The position numbers and the translations under genes are program-made. Source: Devosia sp. 66-14 (GTDB taxonomy: Bacteria; Pseudomonadota; Alphaproteobacteria; Rhizobiales; Devosiaceae). Taken from it: a stretch of 60,399 nt of DNA. The stretch spans positions 425,545 through 485,943 of the forward strand of contig MKVB01000003.1 in assembly GCA_001899085.1 (NCBI GenBank). Reading direction: 5' to 3'. The notes under the pieces were generated by a model. The model was not told the origin of the DNA, did not search any database, and saw nothing but the letters and a program-made list of their open reading frames with translations. Of the stretch, positions 43,128 through 53,038 are shown piece by piece (position 1 is the first letter of the stretch; every line of letters begins with the position of its first letter).

Positions 43128-44483
43128 TTACAAGGGGGCCATGCGGGCGGGCGCATCGGCGAGGCCGCGGACCCGGAAAGCACCGAGCAGCGTGGTGTCG
43201 ATACCGATATGGCGGCGATTCCAGCGGGCGATGGCGAGCTGCGCCACGGCACGCGACAGGGCGTTGACGGCGGCGGCGCCGACGAGCCCGAAAACCGGGA
43301 TCACCATCAGTTCGACGAGCAGCCCCGCCAGCATGATGGCGCCCCAGATGCGCACGTAATCGCGCTCGTGGCCGGTCATCATCATGACGATGCGCGAGGG
43401 ACCGGTGGCGGCGTCGAACAACAGCCCGACGCTGAGCAGGATCAGCACCCAGTAGCCGGCGGTGGAGTGATCGCCGAACAGCGCCAGAATCTGATTGCCG
43501 AAGATCAGGTAGCCGAGGAACACCGCGAGCGAGAAAGCGAAACCGGCCCAGGCGCACAAAGCCGTGATCGCCTGCGCCTGTTTCATTTCGCCCGCGTGGT
43601 AGTGGCGCGACACCATCGGCGCGACGACGAGGGTAATGGCGAACATGAACAGGGTCAGCAGTCCGGCGGTGCGGAAGGCGTTGAAGTAGATGCCGGCCGC
43701 CTCGGCGGTCACCAGCAGGCCGATGAAGATGGTGTCCATGTTGAGCGCGGCGGAATCGATCACCGTGCCGATGAGGAACCAGCGGCTCGCCGTGCCGTGC
43801 TCGCGCCAATAGGGGCGGAGCGTCGTGAAGCCCGGCGCGATCTCGTAGCGCCGCAGGCGGGCGAGGGCATATTGCAGCAGCAGCGCCACCGCCAGCAGCA
43901 GGGCGGTCAGCAGCAGCGCCTGCCAGCCGGTCAGTGGCGCGCCGAGCGCGAACAGGGCGACGATGGCGAGCGGGGTGAGGACGCGCCACAGGATGTCGCG
44001 CGGCGCCAGCGCCGTCCACACCGAGCCCTGCGCCCGGAGCGCCGAGGACCAGTACTCTGCGAAGGCCATGGGCAGGATCAGCGCCGCGCCGGCATAGAGA
44101 TGCCAGCTTGCGCCACCGAGCAGACCGGTCGCCGCCGCGCCGCCGATGCCGAGCGCAGTGAGAACGAGACCGGCAATCAGCGTCAGCGCACCGCCCGAGC
44201 GGATCGCCGATACCGCCTTGTCATGACGTCCGGCGACGTCCGCTTCGGGCCAGTAGCGCAGGATTGCCGTCTGCTGGCCCATCGAGGCGCCGATGGCGAG
44301 CACGGTCGCGAGGCTGAGCCCGAAGGCGAAGTAGCCGTACTCGGCGGCGCCCATGGTGCGCGAAAGCACCACGTACATCAGGTAGGTCAGCCCGGCCGTC
44401 GCGACCTTGATCAGCAGCGATGCCAGCGACCGGCTGAGGCCGGTGCGCAGCAGGGCGCGAAGGTCGGAGGGAGCGTTGGACAT
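43128..44483 (-). CDS. Polysaccharide flippase-like membrane protein (MATE/MOP superfamily)
   Basis: This 451-residue protein with about twelve to fourteen membrane helices begins LLRTGLSRSLASLLIKVATAGLTYLMYVVLSRTMG, typical of lipopolysaccharide or exopolysaccharide flippases (Wzx-like). The conserved region GAAEYGYFAFGLSLATVLA follows the first helix. It probably moves a lipid-linked sugar across the inner membrane. No glycosyltransferases are adjacent, so the polymer is unknown. It diverges from the NAD-GDH gene with 142 bases between starts. Confidence 0.88.
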   Translation of the reverse strand: MSNAPSDLRALLRTGLSRSLASLLIKVATAGLTYLMYVVLSRTMGAAEYGYFAFGLSLATVLAIGASMGQQTAILRYWPEADVAGRHDKAVSAIRSGGALTLIAGLVLTALGIGGAAATGLLGGASWHLYAGAALILPMAFAEYWSSALRAQGSVWTALAPRDILWRVLTPLAIVALFALGAPLTGWQALLLTALLLAVALLLQYALARLRRYEIAPGFTTLRPYWREHGTASRWFLIGTVIDSAALNMDTIFIGLLVTAEAAGIYFNAFRTAGLLTLFMFAITLVVAPMVSRHYHAGEMKQAQAITALCAWAGFAFSLAVFLGYLIFGNQILALFGDHSTAGYWVLILLSVGLLFDAATGPSRIVMMMTGHERDYVRIWGAIMLAGLLVELMVIPVFGLVGAAAVNALSRAVAQLAIARWNRRHIGIDTTLLGAFRVRGLADAPARMAPL

Positions 44484-44625
44484 GGCGGGCCGTCGAGGAG
44501 CAGGTGGCCGACTATGGCAGCGGGATGCTCACAAGGTCTTACCGTCATCCTCCTGTGTTGTGGCCACTCGACAACAGATGCGGCCGGACGCAGAGTTCCG
44601 CCGCTGGGGGACGGGGAGTCAGGCG

Positions 44626-47600
44626 ATGAATGAGGCGGCGGCTGTCGACACGCGTGCGGTACTGATCGCGCGGGCAGAGGGCTACCAGTCGTCGGAACCG
44701 AGCTTCGCGCGGTTCCTCAGGGCGGTGGCTGAGGCGACCGATCCCGAAGATCTCGCCACGCAACCCGCCGACGCGCTGGAGGCGACGTTCCGCAAATCCT
44801 ACGGCCGGTTGGGCAAGCGCGAGCTGGCGAGCCACAATGTCTATGTGGTGCCGCCCGAGCAGCCGGGTTCGCTCGAGATCGTCGAAGTGTTCTCCGCCGA
44901 CATGCCGTTCATCGTCGACAGCGTCCTGGCGGCGATCCGGGCGCGCGGCGGGGTGATCCGCTTCATCAGCCACCCGGTGCTGCAGTTCGATCCGGCGACC
45001 TATCGGGTGCTCGACGTGCCGACACCGGGGAGCCGGCTCGAGAGCTTCCTTCACATCGAGATCGATCCGCTTGCCGATATCGTGCTGCGCGAGGCGCTGA
45101 AGGGCGAGATCGACGATACGCTGACCGATGTCGGCCGAGCCGTCGCCGGCTGGCGGCCGATGCTGGCGCGGATCAAGAAAGCCATGGCCGACTGGCACGC
45201 CCATGCCCCCAAGGCGCCGCCGGCGCAGGTGGCCGAGGCGATGCATTTCCTCGGCTGGCTGGCCGAGCACAATTTCACCTTTCTGGGCATGCGCGAATAT
45301 CGGCTCGAGCCGGCCAATGCGACCGAAGGCACGACGGCGCGGCTGGTGCCGGTCAGCGACAGCGGACTGGGCATCCTCGAGGACCCCAACGTGCTGTTCC
45401 TGCGCTCGGGCCCCAGCTATGTCGAGATGACGGAGCAGCACGCCGCCTTCCTCGTCGAGGCGGCGCCGATCATGGTCACCAAGGCCAATATCCGCTCGCG
45501 CGTGCACTGGCGCGCCTACATGGATTATGTCGGGGTCAAGCTCTACGACCGCGAGGGCGCGACCTCGGGCGAGCTGCGTATCCTGGGCCTGTTCACCTCG
45601 ATGTCGCTGGCGGCGCCCAATACCGATGTGCCGCTGATCCGCAAGAAGATCACCGAGGTGCTGCGCCAGGCCGGGCAGGACCCGCAAAGCCATGCCGGCA
45701 AGGCGCTGATGAACGCGCTCGACACCTTTCCGCGCGACGAACTGTTCCAGATTTCCGAGCCGCAGCTGAGCGAGTTCGCCAGCATCATCGCGAGCCTGGT
45801 CGATCGGCCACGGGTGCGGGTGCTGAGCCGCATCGACCGCTTCGACAATTTCGTCTCGGTGCTCGTGTTCGTGCCGCGCGACCGCTACGATTCGGACACC
45901 CGGGCGGTGATCGGCAGCTATCTCGCCGAAGTCTATGAGGGGCGCGTTTCGGCGTTCTACCCGAGCTTTCCGGAAGGCGAGCTGGTCCGGGTGCATTTCA
46001 TCATCGGCCGCAATGGCGGCGTGACGCCGACGCCGGATCGCGATGAGCTCGAGCAGGGGGTGGCGGAGCGGATCCGCACCTTCGGCGACCGGCTGGTGGC
46101 GGCGGCGCCGGATGCGGCCGCCATCGCCGACTACCTCGAAGCTTTCCCCGGAGACTACCAGGCGGTGCATTCGGCCGAGGCGGCGCTCGGCGATATCGCG
46201 GTGATCCGGCTGCTGCCGGACGAGCGGGCGATCGCCCTCAGGCTCGGGGCCCGCGAGGGCCGCAGCGCCATGGGGCTGAAAGTCTACCACCAGGGCAGCC
46301 CGATCGCGCTGAGCGACCGGGTGCCGATGCTGGAGAATTTCGGTTTCCGGGTGATCGACGAGGACACGTTCACGGTCAAGCCGCGGCACGGCGCCGAAAC
46401 CTATGTGCATGACATGCTGCTCGAGGCCGATGACGGGCTCGACCTCGACGATCGGGCGCTGGGCGAGAAGATCGAGACCGCTATCCTTGCGGTGTGGCGC
46501 CGCGAGGCCGAGAGCGACGGGCTCAACCAGCTGACGCTGAAGGCAGGGCTCGGCTGGGACGACGTCGAGGTGCTGCGGGCGCTGACGCGCTACCTCAAGC
46601 AGGTCGGGATCCCGTATTCGCGCGACTATCTCAATTCGGTGATGGCGCGGCATGCCGATGTGTCGGCGGCGCTGGTGACCCTGTTCCACGCCGAGAACGA
46701 CCCGCATTTCGTCGGTGACCGCAAGCGGGTCACCGCCGAGGCGCGGGAGGTCATCGCCGCGGCGGTGGAGGCGACCACCTCGCTCGACGAGGATCGGATC
46801 CTTCGGCGCTATCTCAACCTGACCGAAGCGGTGGTGCGCACCAATGCCTACCAGCGCGACCAGTCGGGAGCGCGGCGGCCGGCGCTGGCGTTGAAGTTCG
46901 ACTGCGCCAAGGTCGAAGCGCTGCCGGAGCCCAAGCCCTATCGCGAAATCTTCGTCTATTCCCCTCGCGTCGAGGGCCTGCACCTGCGCTTCGGGCCGAT
47001 CGCCCGCGGCGGCTTGCGCTGGTCGGACCGACCGGAAGATTTCCGCACCGAGGTGCTGGGGCTGGTGAAGGCGCAGCAGGTGAAGAATGCGATCATCGTT
47101 CCGGTGGGTGCCAAGGGTGCGTTCGTCCCCAAGCAGACGCCGATCGGGGCCGACCGCGAGACCCAACAGCGCGAGGGGACGGTCTGCTACAAGATTTTCG
47201 TTTCGACGCTGCTCGACGTCACCGACAACCTCGAGGTCGATACCGTGGTGCCGCCGCCCGACGTGCTGCGGCGCGATGGCGACGACCCGTATCTGGTGGT
47301 CGCCGCCGACAAGGGCACGGCGAGCTTTTCCGACACCGCCAACGCCATTGCGGTGGATCGGGACTTCTGGCTCGGCGACGCCTTCGCCTCGGGCGGCTCG
47401 GCCGGCTACGACCACAAGAAGATGGGGATCACGGCACGCGGCGGCTGGGAGGCGGTGAAGCGGCATTTCCGCGAGCTCGACCGCGACATCCAGACGACGC
47501 CGTTCACCGTCGCCGGGGTCGGCGACATGAGCGGTGACGTGTTCGGCAATGCCATGCTGCTGTCGGCTGAGACGCGGCTGATCGCGGCGTTCGACCATCG

Positions 47601-49395
47601 CGACATCTTCATCGATCCCGACCCGGATGCTGCCGTGAGCCTCGCCGAACGGCAGCGGCTGTTCGAGCTGCCGCGCTCGAGCTGGCAGGACTACAATCCG
47701 GAGCTGCTGAGCAAGGGCGGCGGGGTCTACTCGCGCAGCCTCAAGACGGTGCCGCTGTTCGCCGAGGCGCGGAAGGCGCTGGGGCTCAACTCCGAGGCGG
47801 TGAGCCCCAATGATGTGATCCGCGCCATCCTCAAGGCGCAGGTCGACCTGCTCTGGTTCGGCGGCATCGGCACCTATGTGCGGTCGAGCAGCGAGACCGA
47901 GGCGCAGGCCGGCGACAAGGCGAACGATGCGGTGCGCGTCGCCGGTGCCGAGATCCGGGCGCTGGTGGTGGGCGAGGGCGCCAATCTGGGCGTGACGCAG
48001 CTCGGCCGGGTCGAGTACGCGCTGCAGGGCGGGCGGATCAACACCGATGCCATCGACAACTCGGCCGGGGTGAACTCGTCCGACCTCGAGGTGAACATCA
48101 AGATCGCCCTCGGCGCGCTGACCCGCACCGGGCAACTGACCACGCAGGTGCGCAACGAGTTCCTCGCCTCGATGACCGACGAGGTGGCGGCGCTGTGTTT
48201 GAAGAACAACTACCTGCAGACCCTGGCGCTGAGCGTCGAGGAGGCGCGGGGGCTCGCGGCGTTCCCCGAGCATGTGGCGCTGATCGAGGCGCTGGAGGCC
48301 TCGGGAGAACTGCATCGGGCGGTGGAGTTCCTGCCTGACAACGCGGCCCTGCGGCATCGGGCCCAGGGCGGCAAGGGGCTGACCCGGCCGGAACTGGCGG
48401 TGCTGCTCGCCTATGCTAAGAATGTCGCCAATGCCGAGCTGCTCGAGACCGGCGTGCCGGATGACCCCTATCTGGGGCGCGAACTCTACCGCTATTTCCC
48501 CGACCGACTGATCGAGACCTTCGAGGACACGGTCACCAACCATCGGCTGCGCCGCGAGGTGATCGCCACCGTGCTCAGTAACGCCATGATCAACCGTGGC
48601 GGACCGGGTTTCGTCAACGAGATGATGGCGGCCTCCAGCGCCGATGCCGGACAGGTGGCGGCGGCGTATGCGGCGGCGCGCGACGTTTACGGCACACCCG
48701 AGCTCAATCGCGATATCGACGGGCTCGACGGCGGCGCGCCGGGCAAGACCCAACTGATGCTCTATGCCGAAGTACAGGCGCTGCTGAAGCGCGAGACGCT
48801 GTGGTTCCTGCGGAACGGGCGGTTCGACCATGGACTGCGGCCGTTGGTCGATCGCTACCAGGATGGCATCGCCCAGGTGCGGGCGATGATCGGCGGGCTG
48901 CTCGGGCCTTATCTCGAGGCGAGCATCGGCGAGCGCACGGCTCGGCTCGAAGCGGCGGGGGTCGGCCGCGACATGGCGCGGCGCTTTGCCGAACTGCCGG
49001 TGCTGTCGCTGGGTACCGATATCGTGCTGGTAGCCGAGCGGACGCGCACACCGGTGGCGGATAGTGCCATCGCCTTCTTCGATGTGCTCGACACGTTCAA
49101 GCTCGGGCGGGTGATCGAACAGGGCAACGCCATCGTGCTCGCCGACAAGTTCGACCGCATGGCGCTCGACCGGGCGCTCGCCAACCTGTTGCGAGCCCAG
49201 CGCGACCTCACGGCGGACGCGCTGGCAAGCGGCGGCGGCGCGGTCGATACCCGGCTCAAGGCCTGGCGCGCGAGCCATCCCGAGGCGATCGCCCGGGTGG
49301 CCGACGCGGTGCAGGGTTTAACCGAGGGCGAGATGACGGTGTCACGGCTATCGGTCGCAGCCGGCCTGCTCGGGGATCTGGCAAGGAGCGCTTAA
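44626..49395 (+). CDS. NAD-specific glutamate dehydrogenase, large type
   Basis: This 1,589-residue enzyme of the 180-kDa GDH class converts glutamate to 2-oxoglutarate and ammonium with NAD. N-terminal ACT-like regulatory segments (for example MPFIVDSVLAAIRARGG near residue 92) precede the catalytic core: GPIARGGLRWSDRPEDFRTE, KAQQVKNAIIVPVGAKGAFV and VGDMSGDVFGNAMLLS near residues 790-980. Length is normal for Rhizobiales. ATG 44626 was chosen because the family begins shortly before; an upstream in-frame ATG (44407) would overlap the flippase gene. It usually serves glutamate catabolism. Confidence 0.96.
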   Translation: MNEAAAVDTRAVLIARAEGYQSSEPSFARFLRAVAEATDPEDLATQPADALEATFRKSYGRLGKRELASHNVYVVPPEQPGSLEIVEVFSADMPFIVDSVLAAIRARGGVIRFISHPVLQFDPATYRVLDVPTPGSRLESFLHIEIDPLADIVLREALKGEIDDTLTDVGRAVAGWRPMLARIKKAMADWHAHAPKAPPAQVAEAMHFLGWLAEHNFTFLGMREYRLEPANATEGTTARLVPVSDSGLGILEDPNVLFLRSGPSYVEMTEQHAAFLVEAAPIMVTKANIRSRVHWRAYMDYVGVKLYDREGATSGELRILGLFTSMSLAAPNTDVPLIRKKITEVLRQAGQDPQSHAGKALMNALDTFPRDELFQISEPQLSEFASIIASLVDRPRVRVLSRIDRFDNFVSVLVFVPRDRYDSDTRAVIGSYLAEVYEGRVSAFYPSFPEGELVRVHFIIGRNGGVTPTPDRDELEQGVAERIRTFGDRLVAAAPDAAAIADYLEAFPGDYQAVHSAEAALGDIAVIRLLPDERAIALRLGAREGRSAMGLKVYHQGSPIALSDRVPMLENFGFRVIDEDTFTVKPRHGAETYVHDMLLEADDGLDLDDRALGEKIETAILAVWRREAESDGLNQLTLKAGLGWDDVEVLRALTRYLKQVGIPYSRDYLNSVMARHADVSAALVTLFHAENDPHFVGDRKRVTAEAREVIAAAVEATTSLDEDRILRRYLNLTEAVVRTNAYQRDQSGARRPALALKFDCAKVEALPEPKPYREIFVYSPRVEGLHLRFGPIARGGLRWSDRPEDFRTEVLGLVKAQQVKNAIIVPVGAKGAFVPKQTPIGADRETQQREGTVCYKIFVSTLLDVTDNLEVDTVVPPPDVLRRDGDDPYLVVAADKGTASFSDTANAIAVDRDFWLGDAFASGGSAGYDHKKMGITARGGWEAVKRHFRELDRDIQTTPFTVAGVGDMSGDVFGNAMLLSAETRLIAAFDHRDIFIDPDPDAAVSLAERQRLFELPRSSWQDYNPELLSKGGGVYSRSLKTVPLFAEARKALGLNSEAVSPNDVIRAILKAQVDLLWFGGIGTYVRSSSETEAQAGDKANDAVRVAGAEIRALVVGEGANLGVTQLGRVEYALQGGRINTDAIDNSAGVNSSDLEVNIKIALGALTRTGQLTTQVRNEFLASMTDEVAALCLKNNYLQTLALSVEEARGLAAFPEHVALIEALEASGELHRAVEFLPDNAALRHRAQGGKGLTRPELAVLLAYAKNVANAELLETGVPDDPYLGRELYRYFPDRLIETFEDTVTNHRLRREVIATVLSNAMINRGGPGFVNEMMAASSADAGQVAAAYAAARDVYGTPELNRDIDGLDGGAPGKTQLMLYAEVQALLKRETLWFLRNGRFDHGLRPLVDRYQDGIAQVRAMIGGLLGPYLEASIGERTARLEAAGVGRDMARRFAELPVLSLGTDIVLVAERTRTPVADSAIAFFDVLDTFKLGRVIEQGNAIVLADKFDRMALDRALANLLRAQRDLTADALASGGGAVDTRLKAWRASHPEAIARVADAVQGLTEGEMTVSRLSVAAGLLGDLARSA

Positions 49396-49397
49396 GC

Positions 49398-50291
49398 TCA
49401 ACCGTTGGCTGCTTGTGACGGCGGAGCGAGGACCGACCAGTCGAAATCGCGCGCCCAGGCGTCGAAGGCGTGCCAGCGGACCTCGGGAAAGGCCCGGTGC
49501 AGCGACGCAATGTCGACGTCGTAGCCGACACGGTCGAACCATTCGAACATGATGGCGCTCTCGGGGTCCTGCTGCCGCGCCGCAGCGAGAGGAATCTCCT
49601 GGTAGTGGACCGGGCGGCCGGTGGCGCGCGCGAGGATCGCGGCCTGGTCGGTGCCGGAGAGCTGGTCGCCGGCGATGTCGAAGCGTTGGCCGAACACCGA
49701 GGCCCCGCGTTCGATCACCGCAGCAACGAAGGCGCCGATATCGGCGACGGCGATCAGCTGGTTGCTACGCTGGGCCGGCAGTCCGAAGGCATAGACGCCG
49801 TTGCGCAGGGCTTCGATACCCCATGGCGCCACCACGTTTTCCATGAAGGCCACGGGCGCGACGATGGTGTGGGGGATGCCGAGATCAGCGATCGCCTGCT
49901 CGACGCGATACTTGCTCTCGAAATGCGGGATGCCGGTTGCCTTGTTGGCGTCGGCGACCGAGGAGAACACCAGGTGCCCGACACCAGCCGCCTTGGCTGC
50001 TTGTACCGCGGCGATACCCTGCGCCGTTTCCACCTCAAGGCCGTTGCCCCAGAAGCTGGTGACGACGAACATCGCATCGGCGCCCCGTGCGGCACGCTCG
50101 ACCGAGGCCGGGTCGCTGAAATCGCCGGCAACGATCTCGGCTCCGGCCGCGGCGAGGTGGCTCGCGGCCTCGGTGCCTGGGTTGCGGGTCAGGGCGCGCA
50201 CCACGTGACCCTTGCCGAGCAAAGCGCGGGCGACAGAGCCGCCTTGCTGGCCGGTGGCGCCGGTGACGAGGATAGTCTTGCTGGCTGTCAT
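49398..50291 (-). CDS. NmrA-like NAD(P)-binding protein
   Basis: This 297-residue atypical short-chain dehydrogenase fold has the dinucleotide loop VTGATGQQGGSVARALL at residues 9-25 and VFSSVADANKATGIPHFESKYRVEQ, lacking a full Tyr-Lys pair in standard context. Members sense NADP/NADPH or reduce quinones (QOR2-like). GGAGAT before ATG 50291 supports the start and is part of a 24-base dyad. It is divergent from the LysR gene, which is its likely regulator, and converges with NAD-GDH. Confidence 0.88.
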   Translation of the reverse strand: MTASKTILVTGATGQQGGSVARALLGKGHVVRALTRNPGTEAASHLAAAGAEIVAGDFSDPASVERAARGADAMFVVTSFWGNGLEVETAQGIAAVQAAKAAGVGHLVFSSVADANKATGIPHFESKYRVEQAIADLGIPHTIVAPVAFMENVVAPWGIEALRNGVYAFGLPAQRSNQLIAVADIGAFVAAVIERGASVFGQRFDIAGDQLSGTDQAAILARATGRPVHYQEIPLAAARQQDPESAIMFEWFDRVGYDVDIASLHRAFPEVRWHAFDAWARDFDWSVLAPPSQAANG

Positions 50292-50295
50292 TTCG

Positions 50296-50319
50296 ATCTC
50301 CGAGTTTGGTCTCGGAGAT
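50296..50319. promoter_or_regulatory. Perfect dyad between nmrA-like and lysR genes
   Basis: ATCTCCGAG and CTCGGAGAT flank TTTGGT. The left arm overlaps the ribosome site of the NmrA-like gene, so binding would block its expression; an RNA stem hiding that site is the alternative. Confidence 0.55.
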
Positions 50320-50326
50320 TTCGGTA

Positions 50327-50356
50327 CTGACCTATTGAGCGACAACGAGCTATAAT
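50327..50356 (+). promoter_or_regulatory. Promoter of lysR-type gene
   Basis: TATAAT at 50351-50356 is a perfect -10, with CTGACC 18 bases upstream as a weak -35. A small dyad TACCG-T-CGGTA (50369-50379) sits downstream, close to the predicted start point, suiting autoregulation. Confidence 0.45.
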
Positions 50357-50385
50357 CAGGAAACATCGTACCGTCGGTAGCTACA

Positions 50386-51315
50386 ATGATCGACCTGAAC
50401 GACGTCGCAATCTTTGCTCGGGTGGTCGAGGCCGGCAGTTTCACCGGTGCGGCCCGGCTGCTCGGGCTGCCCAAGACCAGCGTCAGCCGCCGGGTCGCCG
50501 AACTCGAGCGGCAGGTCGGGGTACGGTTGCTGCATCGGACGACCCGCAGCCTGAGGCCCACCGATGTCGGGCGGGTCTACTACGAGCAGAGCAGTGCGGC
50601 GTTGCGCAGCATAGAGGCGGCCAACGAGCAACTGGCCGAGGCGCGGGCAGAACCCTCAGGCACTATTCGCGTTTCGGCTCCGGTTGGCTTCGCCGGATTC
50701 TTCCTGACGCAGACAGTGTTCGAATTTCTCACAACCTACCCCAAGGCCAGCGTCGAGCTGCTGCTCACCGACGATCGCCTCAACCTCGTCGAAGCCGGCA
50801 TCGATATCGCCTTCCGCACCGGGGCACTCAGCGATTCGACGCTGGTGGCGCGCAAGCTCGGGGCGTCGCACAAGGTATTGTGCGCCAACCCGGAATATCT
50901 CGCGAGGCGGGGAGAGCCAAAACTGCCCGCCGATCTCAGGGCACATGAATGCATCATTGCCGGGTCGGCAATCGCCGGGGCGCTGTGGGTGCTGGAAGGA
51001 CCCGATGGGACCGAGACGGTTGCGGTCAGCGGGCGCATCGCCGCAAACACCATGGAGATCGCTACGGCAGCGGTGCTCAAGGGTTTTGGCATCGCGCAGT
51101 TGCCGGCCTCGGCGGCGGCGCCGGCCATTGCCGACGGCCGGCTGCAACGCGTTCTGCCCGACTATGCGTCGGCGGTGGGCGGGGTCTATGCGCTCTACCC
51201 CTCGAGTCGGCACCTGTCGCCGGCGGTCAAGGCCTTCGTCGAACTTGCCGCCGAGCGGCTGAGCCGGGCTGCGGCGCGCGAGGACTGCGCGCCGGAGGTT
51301 TTGGGGCTCGACTAG
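50386..51315 (+). CDS. LysR-family regulator divergent from nmrA-like gene
   Basis: This 309-residue regulator has the helix-turn-helix [29 protein letters not shown] at residues 17-45 and the effector domain from about 90. The group ([15 protein letters not shown] start, [10 protein letters not shown]) is the common YafC/DsdC-like subfamily that often regulates a divergent oxidoreductase gene. The target here is most likely 49398-50291. The stop overlaps that of purH on the other strand. Confidence 0.9.
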   Translation: MIDLNDVAIFARVVEAGSFTGAARLLGLPKTSVSRRVAELERQVGVRLLHRTTRSLRPTDVGRVYYEQSSAALRSIEAANEQLAEARAEPSGTIRVSAPVGFAGFFLTQTVFEFLTTYPKASVELLLTDDRLNLVEAGIDIAFRTGALSDSTLVARKLGASHKVLCANPEYLARRGEPKLPADLRAHECIIAGSAIAGALWVLEGPDGTETVAVSGRIAANTMEIATAAVLKGFGIAQLPASAAAPAIADGRLQRVLPDYASAVGGVYALYPSSRHLSPAVKAFVELAAERLSRAAAREDCAPEVLGLD

Positions 51316-52898
51316 TGCCGGAAATGGCGCATGCCGGTCATGATCATGGCGATGCCGGCGGCGTCCGCTGCGTCGATCACCGCCTGGTCGTTCATCGAGC
51401 CGCCGGGCTGGATCACCGCGGTGGCGCCCGCTTCGACCGCTGCCAGCATGCCGTCGGGGAAGGGGAAGAAGGCGTCCGAGGCGACCACCGAGTTGGCGGT
51501 CAGGGCGCCCTCGATACCGGCCGCTTCGGCGGCGTCGATGGCCTTGCGGTGGGCGACGCGGCTTGAGTCGAGGCGGCTCATCTGGCCGGCGCCGATGCCG
51601 ACGGTGGCGCCGTCCTTGACGTAGATGATGGCGTTCGACTTGACGTGCTTGGCGACCTTCATGGCGATCTTCAGGTCGCGCAGCTCGGCTTCGGTCGGCT
51701 GCTTTCTGGTCACCACCTTGAACTCGGTGTCGTCGACATTGCGGTCGTCGCGGCCCTGGACCAAGAGGCCACCGGCCAGCGATTTCACCGTCAGGCCCGG
51801 GGCCTTGGGGTCGGCGAGGGCGCCGGTGAGCAAGAGGCGCAAGTTCTTCTTGGCCGCGATGATCCTGATCGCTTCCTCGGTGGCGTCGGGGGCGACGATC
51901 ACCTCGGTGAACACCTTGACGATCTCGGTGGCGGTCGGCCCGTCAATGGTCTGGTTCAGCGCCACGATGCCGCCAAAGGCCGAAACCGGGTCGGTGCGGT
52001 GGGCCAGCTGGTAGGCTTCGATCAGCGTCTTGCCGATGGCAAAGCCGCAGGGGTTGGCGTGCTTGATGATGGCGACGGCCGGCACCGCCGGATCGAACTC
52101 CGACACCAGCTCGAAGGCGGCATCGGTGTCGTTGAGGTTGTTGTAGCTCAGCGCCTTGCCCTGCACCTGGCGGGCAGTGGCGACGCCGGGGCGCTGTTCG
52201 CCGGTGGTGTAGAAGGCGGCCCACTGGTGCGGGTTTTCGCCGTAGCGCATCACTTCCTTCAGCCGGCCGGCAAACGAGCGGTACGGCATTTCGGCGTAGT
52301 CGAGGGTTTTGGCAAACCAGCCGGAGATCACCGAGTCATAGGCCGCGGTGCGCGCATAGGCCCTGGCGGCGAGGCGCTGGCGCAGATCGTAGGGCACGCC
52401 GCCGGAAGTGCGGATGTGCTCGAGCACGGTGTCATAGTCGGCGGGGTCGACGATGACGGTGACATAGGCGTGGTTCTTGGCGGCGGAGCGGATCATTGCC
52501 GGACCGCCGATATCGATGTTCTCGATGGTCTCGTCGTAGGAGGCGCCTTTGGCGATGGTTTCCTCGAACGGGTAGAGGTTGACCACCACCAGGTCGATGG
52601 CGCCGATCTGGTGCTCGTCCATCGAGGCCTGGTGGGTGGGGTTGTCACGCACCGACAAGAGGCCGCCATGCACCTTGGGGTGCAGCGTCTTCACCCGGCC
52701 ATCCATCATCTCGGGAAAGCCCGTCAGATCCGAGATGTCCCGCACCGCGGCGCCCGTCGAAGCGATGAGCTTGGAGGTGCCGCCGGTCGAGACCAGCTCG
52801 ACCCCGAGCCCCGCCAATCCCTTGGCAAAATCGGCCATCCCGGTCTTGTCGAAGACACTGAGCAGGGCGCGCTTGATGGGAACGATGGCGTTGGACAT
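51312..52898 (-). CDS. purH: Bifunctional AICAR transformylase/IMP cyclohydrolase
   Basis: This 528-residue enzyme carries out the last two steps of purine synthesis. The N-terminal IMP cyclohydrolase part (residues 1-200) has [15 protein letters not shown] and [16 protein letters not shown]. The transformylase part has LRYGENPHQ-like [14 protein letters not shown] and the catalytic [11 protein letters not shown] Lys-His. The start at 52898 is 21 bases behind a ZTP riboswitch, which senses the AICAR-derived ZMP/ZTP and turns on folate and purine genes. That matches the enzyme's substrate. Confidence 0.97.
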   Translation of the reverse strand: MSNAIVPIKRALLSVFDKTGMADFAKGLAGLGVELVSTGGTSKLIASTGAAVRDISDLTGFPEMMDGRVKTLHPKVHGGLLSVRDNPTHQASMDEHQIGAIDLVVVNLYPFEETIAKGASYDETIENIDIGGPAMIRSAAKNHAYVTVIVDPADYDTVLEHIRTSGGVPYDLRQRLAARAYARTAAYDSVISGWFAKTLDYAEMPYRSFAGRLKEVMRYGENPHQWAAFYTTGEQRPGVATARQVQGKALSYNNLNDTDAAFELVSEFDPAVPAVAIIKHANPCGFAIGKTLIEAYQLAHRTDPVSAFGGIVALNQTIDGPTATEIVKVFTEVIVAPDATEEAIRIIAAKKNLRLLLTGALADPKAPGLTVKSLAGGLLVQGRDDRNVDDTEFKVVTRKQPTEAELRDLKIAMKVAKHVKSNAIIYVKDGATVGIGAGQMSRLDSSRVAHRKAIDAAEAAGIEGALTANSVVASDAFFPFPDGMLAAVEAGATAVIQPGGSMNDQAVIDAADAAGIAMIMTGMRHFRH

Positions 52899-52918
52899 GG
52901 GGGCTCCGTCACGGGTTA

Positions 52919-52998
52919 AGGGGGCCCAGGCGAGCGGCAGCTGTCGTTCGCGTTCCCCGATGGTGGCCCATCTCTTCTCGCCAGTCGCGCGAACGCGG
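52919..52998 (-). promoter_or_regulatory. ZTP riboswitch (pfl motif) before purH
   Basis: Reading the minus strand, CGCGTTCGCGCGACTGGCG is followed by GGGCCACCATCGGGGAACGCGAACG and then GCCGCTCGCCTGGGCCCC. These are the conserved parts of the pfl/ZTP aptamer: the ACUGGC internal loop, the GGGGAACGCGAACG closing strand that pairs back with CGCGTTCGCG, and the 3' pseudoknot domain CGCCTGGGC. It lies 21 bases upstream of the purH ATG, so control is probably on translation. Confidence 0.85.
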
Positions 52999-53038
52999 GC
53001 CTTATTGCAGAAACGACTGACCTTGGGAAGGTATTGGG

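Noticed and set aside
44545-49278. A 1,577-codon open frame on the minus strand opposite the NAD-GDH gene
   Set aside because: It is the mirror of a GC-rich gene with strong codon bias. Its composition (very rich in Arg, His, Gly, Val) fits no family, while the plus strand is a clear GDH.
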